Shown here: piece after piece, positions 6,128 to 10,774 of the stretch
Layout: every line of letters starts with the position of its first letter
Position numbering within the stretch: the stretch's first letter is position 1
Assembly (NCBI GenBank): GCA_029777735.1
Contig: JAKORR010000016.1
Location: 1-10,774 of the forward strand
Source of the DNA: Armatimonadota bacterium
Lineage (GTDB): Bacteria > Armatimonadota > Zipacnadia > Zipacnadales > FEN-943
Length of the DNA stretch: 10,774 nt
Reading direction: 5' to 3'
Notes under the pieces: generated by a model
The model's input: the letters and a program-made list of their open reading frames with translations, nothing else
Told to the model about the DNA's origin: nothing
Database searches by the model: none
Position numbers and translations under genes: made by a program

Positions 6128-7405
6128 TCAACGAGCCCTCGACGCCTGCCAGCGGTGCCAGGCGTCGAGGCAGCGACGCCACAGGGCGCGTAGGTAGTTC
6201 GCTCCAGCGGCAGGTCCTCCACGCGAAACCGTCACGCGCCGGGTACACCAATCACCTGCCTCGGCGGCCATGATCGCCAGACCCACACCCGTGGCGTACA
6301 TCGGCTGATTGACCAGTGCGAAACACCCCTTCAGAGGACGCGGATAACCGATGCGCGCCGGCAACCCGCCGAGCACCGTGGACGCCAGCACGGCAGTGCC
6401 CGGCAGCTCTGCGCCACCGCCGGAGACCACAGCTCCAGCCGGCACCAGACTCCACAGCCCCTCACTGGTCAGATGCTCGGCCACGCCCTCGAAGATCTCC
6501 TCCATGCGGGCCTGGATGATCTCTGCCAACAGCTTCGCCGACGCGCGCTCATGCTGTTCGGTGCCCACAAGTGTGATGTCAATGTCTTGCTCTTCCGGTA
6601 CGTCCTGGGCGAGAGCATGACCAAAGCGCCGCTTGATCTGCTCGGCATCCTCAGGGCTTACACGGAGTAGCTTTGCGATGTCCATCGTCACCTGATTGCC
6701 CCCGAGCGGCAGGGCGGAGGTGTAGCAAATGCTGCCATTGCTGAACACAGCGATGTCAGTGGTGCCCCCGCCGATGTCTACCAGAACGCAGCCGAGGGTC
6801 AGTTCGGCCTCAGTGAGAACCGCGCGCGCCGTTGCCGGTGGCTCGAGGGCCTGCTCAGCCACCTGCACGCCGGCGGCCTGCACACAGCTTAGCAGGTTAT
6901 CCACTACGCTGGCCTTGCCGGTTACTACGTGGAGGTTCACGTCGAGCTGCTTACCCACCATGCCCAGCGGCCGGCGGATGCCTCGCTCGCCGTCCAGCAC
7001 GAAGTCGCGCACTGTGTGCTGAATGATGCGACGGTCGGAGGTGACAGCAACAGCGCCGCGTGCGGCATCGATGGCGTGGTCAAGGTCGGCCTGGGTCACC
7101 TGCGGACCGGAGACATAGGCGCGTCCCCGTACATTTACGGACGAGATGTGGCCGCCCGTCAGTCCCAGCCAAACCCGGGCGATGGTAATGCCACTGGCCT
7201 GTTCTGCCTTCCGAAGACAGGCCCGAATCGACTCGGTGGCAGCCTTAGGATCCACCACCACTCCTCGCTGCATCCCGTCGGAAGGCACAAGCCCTAGGCC
7301 CACGATGCTTATCTCGCCGGAGGGCTCCTGCTTTCCCACAACGGCGCACACCTTGGTGGTGCCAACGTCGAGTCCGCAAACAAATCGCTCTCGCAGAGCT
7401 TTCAC
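6128..7405 (-). CDS. ftsA: Cell division protein FtsA
   Basis: Actin-like ATPase that tethers FtsZ filaments to the cytoplasmic membrane and recruits later divisome proteins. The 425-aa length is typical. Visible actin-fold motifs are phosphate 1 (LDVGTTK, 12-18), phosphate 2 (VDIGGGTTD, 209-217) and the adenosine motif (VVSGGGAELPG, 326-336). The FtsA-specific 1C subdomain replaces actin subdomain 1B around 80-165. The C-terminal tail at about 403-420 (NYLRALWRRCLDAWHRW) looks like the amphipathic membrane-targeting helix. GTG at 7405 is chosen because GGGGAAGG ends 4 nt before it; TTG at 7408 is the adjacent alternative. FtsA is normally next to ftsQ and ftsZ; here an isochorismatase pseudogene lies upstream and the zinc-finger membrane protein downstream. 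A 12-bp inverted repeat covers the last codons. Confidence 0.95.
   Translation of the reverse strand: MKALRERFVCGLDVGTTKVCAVVGKQEPSGEISIVGLGLVPSDGMQRGVVVDPKAATESIRACLRKAEQASGITIARVWLGLTGGHISSVNVRGRAYVSGPQVTQADLDHAIDAARGAVAVTSDRRIIQHTVRDFVLDGERGIRRPLGMVGKQLDVNLHVVTGKASVVDNLLSCVQAAGVQVAEQALEPPATARAVLTEAELTLGCVLVDIGGGTTDIAVFSNGSICYTSALPLGGNQVTMDIAKLLRVSPEDAEQIKRRFGHALAQDVPEEQDIDITLVGTEQHERASAKLLAEIIQARMEEIFEGVAEHLTSEGLWSLVPAGAVVSGGGAELPGTAVLASTVLGGLPARIGYPRPLKGCFALVNQPMYATGVGLAIMAAEAGDWCTRRVTVSRGGPAAGANYLRALWRRCLDAWHRWQASRAR
6137..6170. repeat. Perfect 12-bp inverted repeat over the 3' end of ftsA
   Basis: CCTCGACGCCTG at 6137-6148 and its exact reverse complement at 6159-6170 flank a 10-nt loop. 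The repeat lies inside the coding sequence for the membrane-targeting helix, about 7 nt before the stop. No T-run follows on either strand, so it is not a standard intrinsic terminator. Confidence 0.8.
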
Positions 7406-7455
7406 CAAACCTTCCCCAAATCATATAAACCGTCGCACGTCTCGCCAAAGCATCA

Positions 7456-8252
7456 CTAGAACCGCGTCGTCATCCCCCCACAGACCGCCCTCAGCTCCTC
7501 GCTCACCACCGAGAAGCCATCGAGCCCTTCGACCCCCCAGATCGCCGACTTAGTGAGTGCCTCGATCAGCAGTGTACTCACCGACTCAATCCCGGTGGTA
7601 CCCAGTAGTACAATCGTGCACCAGGAGACAGTCATAGCAGCGATAGGCCATGGCGTATACCGTAGTCACACAGCCCACCACGCACATGTTGGTAGAGAAG
7701 CCCCAGTGGAACAAGTGCAGAATCTCGCGATGGTAGTACAAGCGGTGGAGCTGGGCACCTGAACTCACCACAAAGTTGCCTCCCGTGGCGTCACCTCGGG
7801 CAGAATCCGACAGTTCTGCTGCTGGGCCACGACCAGGTCTTGTAATTCCGCCGATCCTTGCGGCTTGGAAGACAACATAGAGCCCAGTTCGGCTGCGGAG
7901 CTCCTCGGAGAGCCAGACCTGGACTTCGCTGCCCGGCAAGGGCCCGAACAACTCCTCATCTCCAGCACAGCGCAGCCATTCCCCCTATCGGCGTACCGCA
8001 AGTTGAGCCGGCGCATGCACAATCGTCAGGCCAGCCCGCTGACAGGCATCTACGAGCAGCACAAGGCAGGATCCTGCGCTCCAAGTGTGAGACTAAATAA
8101 ATACCTGTCCCAGACGTCAATCAATACCACGGCCGCCTGATCGAAGACACGTCGACTCCGAAAAAGGCACGATGAAGATTCTTCTCCCGCAGCGTGAGCT
8201 TCGAGTGGCCTCGGAGATTGCAGTATCGCGGCCGCAAACGCAAGTCGAGCAC
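7456..8252 (-). pseudogene. Isochorismatase-family cysteine hydrolase, frameshifted and interrupted
   Basis: Remnant of an isochorismatase-fold hydrolase (Asp/Lys/Cys triad type). Reading on the minus strand and changing frame gives, in order: a GTG start at 8252 then LDLRLRPRYCNLRGHSKLTL; FDQAAVVLIDVWDRY, with the catalytic Asp in LIDVWD; LLVDACQRAGLTIVHAPAQ, followed by TAG at 7987-7985; LPGSEVQVWLSEELRSR; RILPEVTPRE; GNFVVSSGAQLHRL; ILHLFHWGFSTNMCVVG, with the nucleophile Cys; CLLVHDCTTG; and finally TTGIESVSTLLIEAL through FSVVSEELRAVC to a TAG at 7458-7456. The pieces sum to about 265 codons, a normal family length. At least four frameshifts plus a nonsense codon, probably a former Tyr, make it inactive as sequenced. 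GGGGAG lies 9 nt upstream of the GTG. The start is 6 nt after the frame-corrected acyltransferase stop, so the two were probably cotranscribed. Confidence 0.75.
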
Positions 8253-9379
8253 GAGGGCTCACTCCCCGGCCTCGGAGACAGGCAGGGCCCCCAAGTCGCC
8301 CAAGTCGACCTGCACCTGCGAGTCGAGGCCCCCAGGCTCGCGGCGACGTTGGTTGGTGTGGCACAGGCTTCCAGCAGGCGCTCTCTTACCTCTGAAGGCA
8401 CCTTATCCAGTAGATGAGCCATTATCTGCCGCGGCGTGTCGTCGGGCCTCAGCCAACAGCTGTTCGTCCAGTGGAAGTGCTCCGGATGCTGCCGCACCAC
8501 ATTCTCGATCGTGGCCATGAAGGCCTGCGTCACTCGCAGGATGTCAGCTTCCTTGTCGTCGGACCAAGCCAGCTCCAAGGGCAGCCCAATCTCGACTGCC
8601 CAGTGGTCGCCGCCAACCGGCACCAGGAAGATAGGGAGGACCGGACAGTCCAACAGACGCGCCAGCACCGCAGGCCCTGTGAAGACCGGCATCGGCTGGT
8701 CGAAGAACTCCACCACAGCACCGCCCTCGGACGCGTGCTGGTCCATCAGAAGGTGTACGACTTCGCCCCGCCGGAGGGCATAGAACAGCTCCCTCCCGTC
8801 ACGACCTCGATAGAGTATGTTCACGCCGGCTCGTTCGCACAGACCCGCGAGCTTGCTGTCCAGGCGATAATCCGACAGGCGTCGCACCATGACCGAATAG
8901 CGGAAATCTTGGGCGCCGAGCTTAGCGCAAAGCACAGGGAGGGGACCAAGATGGCAGCTCAGAGCGATCACACCCCGGCCCCGGGCCAGAGCCGTCTTCA
9001 GGTGCTCCAGACCCCGAATCTCGGCCATGTCGAGTATGGCCTGGCGCATCCTCCTGTCGGCCGCAGCCACCGTCAGGAAAATGCCCCACAGCGCCTCGGG
9101 CAGAACTCGACGCGCGATCGCATGCTGCTCAGCTTCGGGAAGCACGTCGCCGAGACACCGACGCAGGTTCTCGCGTATTTTAGCGTTCTGACGTCGCGCT
9201 AAGGGGCCCAGCAGCCAAAGCAGAGAATATGCCAAACGCCTGAGGCTCATCGGGGAGACCCAGCATATCAGCCAGCGCATGGAAAGCAGGAGATCCCCCC
9301 CAATCCATCGCAGTACTTTGGCATGAAGAGGTCTGCGCGGACCCGGTGCGCAGGCTTTGGAATCTCGCGACAAGTACAC
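8117..9379 (-). CDS. LpxL/HtrB-type lysophospholipid acyltransferase, missing catalytic acid and frameshifted near the end
   Basis: Inner-membrane-associated acyltransferase of the lipid A / phosphatidylinositol mannoside acyltransferase family. An N-terminal hydrophobic or amphipathic segment (about 28-62) is followed by the core IALSCHLGPLPVL (138-150), MDQHASEGGAVVEFF (212-226), FTGPAVLARLLDCPVLPIF (233-251) and the closing signature HPEHFHWTNSCWLRP (298-312). The family needs H-x4-D/E; here His143 is kept but residue 148 is Pro. GTG at 9379 is chosen because GGGAGGTGA sits immediately upstream. After about residue 350 the open frame turns Cys/Ser/Arg-rich. Adding one base at the C5 run 8329-8333 instead gives LDSQVQVDLGDLGALP and a stop at 8261-8259, just before the isochorismatase pseudogene. 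The real protein therefore probably ends at 8259, with about 373 aa. Function is uncertain given the missing acid. Confidence 0.8.
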   Translation of the reverse strand: MYLSRDSKACAPGPRRPLHAKVLRWIGGDLLLSMRWLICWVSPMSLRRLAYSLLWLLGPLARRQNAKIRENLRRCLGDVLPEAEQHAIARRVLPEALWGIFLTVAAADRRMRQAILDMAEIRGLEHLKTALARGRGVIALSCHLGPLPVLCAKLGAQDFRYSVMVRRLSDYRLDSKLAGLCERAGVNILYRGRDGRELFYALRRGEVVHLLMDQHASEGGAVVEFFDQPMPVFTGPAVLARLLDCPVLPIFLVPVGGDHWAVEIGLPLELAWSDDKEADILRVTQAFMATIENVVRQHPEHFHWTNSCWLRPDDTPRQIMAHLLDKVPSEVRERLLEACATPTNVAASLGASTRRCRSTWATWGPCLSPRPGSEPSCSTCVCGRDTAISEATRSSRCGRRIFIVPFSESTCLRSGGRGID

Positions 9380-9768
9380 AGTCACCTCCCAAGGGGTTGG
9401 GGCAATCGCCCGCTCCTCGTTCGTCTCGCTCTCTTGCCGGGAAGGTAGCCCTCGTTCAGATTCGCCACGCCTCCACGCCTACGATACAACTACCGCCCGG
9501 CCAGCAGTCGGTCGGTCCAGTCCATCAGCCCATGGTGTCGGTGGGCGGCCCCAGAGGCCAAGTGACGAACCGTCGCCCGGCTACAGCGCGCCTTCTTCCC
9601 GCCGAGGCGCCGCTCGCACAACGCACCTCCGTCCACTGGTGGTCAGGACTGATGCACAAATAAGCTTACCAGATATGGGCCACGCCCGTATACTCCCGCA
9701 TGGCAGGCTGTCGAGCACCGCAACCACTGAGAAGGATGTTATGGGGGCTGGCACAACCTCGGGCACCC
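9380..9768. other. 389-bp intergenic stretch without a recognisable gene
   Basis: I see no open frame with family resemblance, no tRNA and no clear terminator. It contains the acyltransferase ribosome binding site (9385-9390). A candidate minus-strand promoter has TCGACA (9714-9709) and TATACG (9692-9687) 16 bp apart. If real, that promoter would give a leader of about 300 nt before the acyltransferase. Confidence 0.5.
9385..9390 (-). promoter_or_regulatory. Ribosome binding site that decides the acyltransferase start
   Basis: Minus-strand GGGAGG, extended to GGGAGGTGA, ends 5 nt before the GTG at 9379. The in-frame GTG at 9385 overlaps the site itself and so cannot be the start. Confidence 0.75.
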
Positions 9769-10752
9769 TCAGGGCTGGGCCCGTGTCGCGGTCTTCCTGA
9801 CCGTGAACCGGCTTGCCCTCACGGCCTTGCTCCCTCCCTCGATGTACACACCAACCGTCCACTCTCCCTCTGGGAACCGATCGCCGCGCCGGTGGATGAA
9901 GGAATACGCATTGCCGTATACGGAGGGCAGTTGCACTACCGCGTGGCTGCGTGGCACCTCTATCCCCTCACAGAACCACACGACTTCGAGAACCGTCCCA
10001 GGCACGGAGCCTTCGTAGGAAAAACAGGCAAACAGCTTCTCGACGGTGTCCGGGACCTGCGCGACGGGCTCTACCGGCCGGCCCTTTGCGTCTACCCTGA
10101 GAGCTACTACCGGGCTGCTGACAAGCACCCCGCCGGGGGGCGGCTGTTGCTTCAGCATGGCGTCAAGTCCGTCGAGAACCGCGAAAGACCCCGTGTCAGT
10201 GAGACTGGCCGAGGCTGATAGAGTGACCTCATAGATGCCCTGCTGGAAGCCCTTCGCTGGATCAGGAGCCCGGAGCAGGAAGTAGCCCTGAGGATAGGAA
10301 GCGCTGGGAACAGGGCGCCAGTCAACACGCTCCTTCGGCAGCTCTTTCCCTGCCAAGCGCCAGGTCAGGCGCAAGCGCCCCTGGGGTTGCCATCCGGGCA
10401 ACGAGTAGTGGTAATAGACTCTTGGAACACAGGAAGGAAGAGCCACTGGAGCCGACGTGGGCCTCTTGTCGGAAAGACTCGCGCCCACGAAGTACCCATC
10501 CGACGGGCTCGCCTGCCCGGCGGCGAGGACATTCTGGGCGCTGGCAGCAGCCTGGATCCCGGTCCCTCCGCTCAGCTCGGCCCCCGTCGGGAGAGTGACC
10601 TCGCTGCGTCCGGTTAGGCCCAGGTAGGAGCCGCCGACGAAGGCTGCTCCCACCAAAACCGCCACCGCCAGGATCTGCCAGGACCAGTCGGGAGGAGCTT
10701 GGTGCGCCGGCAGCTTATTTGGCTCGTCAACCGATACGCCGCCTGCTGCCAT
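9769..10752 (-). CDS. Hypothetical signal-anchored protein with a tandemly duplicated beta-rich domain
   Basis: I do not recognise the family. The 327-aa protein has a short polar N-terminus, one transmembrane helix at about 24-46, a Ser/Ala/Gly-rich linker (47-85), and an extracytoplasmic part that looks like two copies of one beta-sandwich domain. Copy 1 (about 88-193) has VYYHYSLPGW, LRLTWRLAGKELP and GIYEVTLS. Copy 2 (about 208-318) has LFACFSYEGSV, LEVVWFCEGIEVP and GEWTVGVYIEGGS in the same order and spacing. The pattern recalls Ig-like or fibronectin-like modules that sense or bind at the cell surface. No catalytic motif is visible. The ATG at 10752 has AAGGA 6 nt upstream. It is on the same strand as the acyltransferase but 389 bp away, so cotranscription is uncertain; its own promoter would lie beyond the window. 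Confidence 0.8.
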   Translation of the reverse strand: MAAGGVSVDEPNKLPAHQAPPDWSWQILAVAVLVGAAFVGGSYLGLTGRSEVTLPTGAELSGGTGIQAAASAQNVLAAGQASPSDGYFVGASLSDKRPTSAPVALPSCVPRVYYHYSLPGWQPQGRLRLTWRLAGKELPKERVDWRPVPSASYPQGYFLLRAPDPAKGFQQGIYEVTLSASASLTDTGSFAVLDGLDAMLKQQPPPGGVLVSSPVVALRVDAKGRPVEPVAQVPDTVEKLFACFSYEGSVPGTVLEVVWFCEGIEVPRSHAVVQLPSVYGNAYSFIHRRGDRFPEGEWTVGVYIEGGSKAVRASRFTVRKTATRAQP

Positions 10753-10774
10753 CAGTTATCCTTCACTTGTATCA

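Noticed and set aside
8414..9202. Long plus-strand open frame of 262 codons
   Set aside because: Antisense to the acyltransferase, whose family blocks are clear on the minus strand; its translation shows no family motif.
1..10774. CRISPR array, tRNA, rRNA, transposon ends or phage genes
   Set aside because: None was seen by eye: no regularly spaced repeats, no cloverleaf with a GTTCRA-type arm, and no transposase or integrase motif.

Overview
The window comes from a GC-rich bacterial chromosome. A lysophospholipid acyltransferase of the LpxL/HtrB type and several exported peptidoglycan enzymes suggest a diderm envelope. The mix of Gfo/Idh/MocA, radical SAM and isochorismatase-fold families would suit Armatimonadota or a relative of the Planctomycetes, but that placement is an inference. 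Nearly everything is on the minus strand; the only clear plus-strand gene is the oxidoreductase at 2387-3487. I see no rRNA, tRNA, CRISPR array, transposase or phage gene.

Left part (1-2386): two peptidoglycan enzymes lie in tandem on the minus strand. The first transcribed is a PBP4-type D-alanyl-D-alanine carboxypeptidase (1115-2263) with a consensus extended -10 promoter. The second is an L,D-transpeptidase (73-984) with its own promoter at 1072-1100. A carboxypeptidase that trims pentapeptides to tetrapeptides would supply the donor substrate of an L,D-transpeptidase, so the pairing makes sense. Divergent from them is a Gfo/Idh/MocA oxidoreductase (2387-3487).

Middle (3488-5930): about 1.1 kb without an intact gene holds a decayed minus-strand radical SAM family gene, readable from about 4145 to 3494 only by changing frame several times. 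Upstream of it is a membrane protein with two cytoplasmic zinc-finger (zf-HC2, anti-sigma-like) modules, one transmembrane helix and a long Pro/Thr/Ser-rich external region (4630-5907).

Right part (6128-10774): the minus-strand order is a hypothetical signal-anchored protein with an internally duplicated domain (9769-10752), a 389-bp gap, an LpxL/HtrB-like acyltransferase (8117-9379), an isochorismatase-family pseudogene (7456-8252), and ftsA (6128-7405). The acyltransferase lacks the acidic partner of its catalytic His and probably has a frameshift at a C5 run near its end. ftsA has neither ftsQ upstream nor ftsZ downstream here.

The window is an envelope and division neighbourhood with two decaying enzyme genes in it. 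I found no convincing new multi-gene system. The best leads are the two pseudogenes, the acyltransferase without its catalytic acid, the isolated ftsA next to an orphan double zinc-finger membrane protein, and a perfect 12-bp inverted repeat over the end of ftsA. Family assignments rest on recalled motifs; no database search was run.
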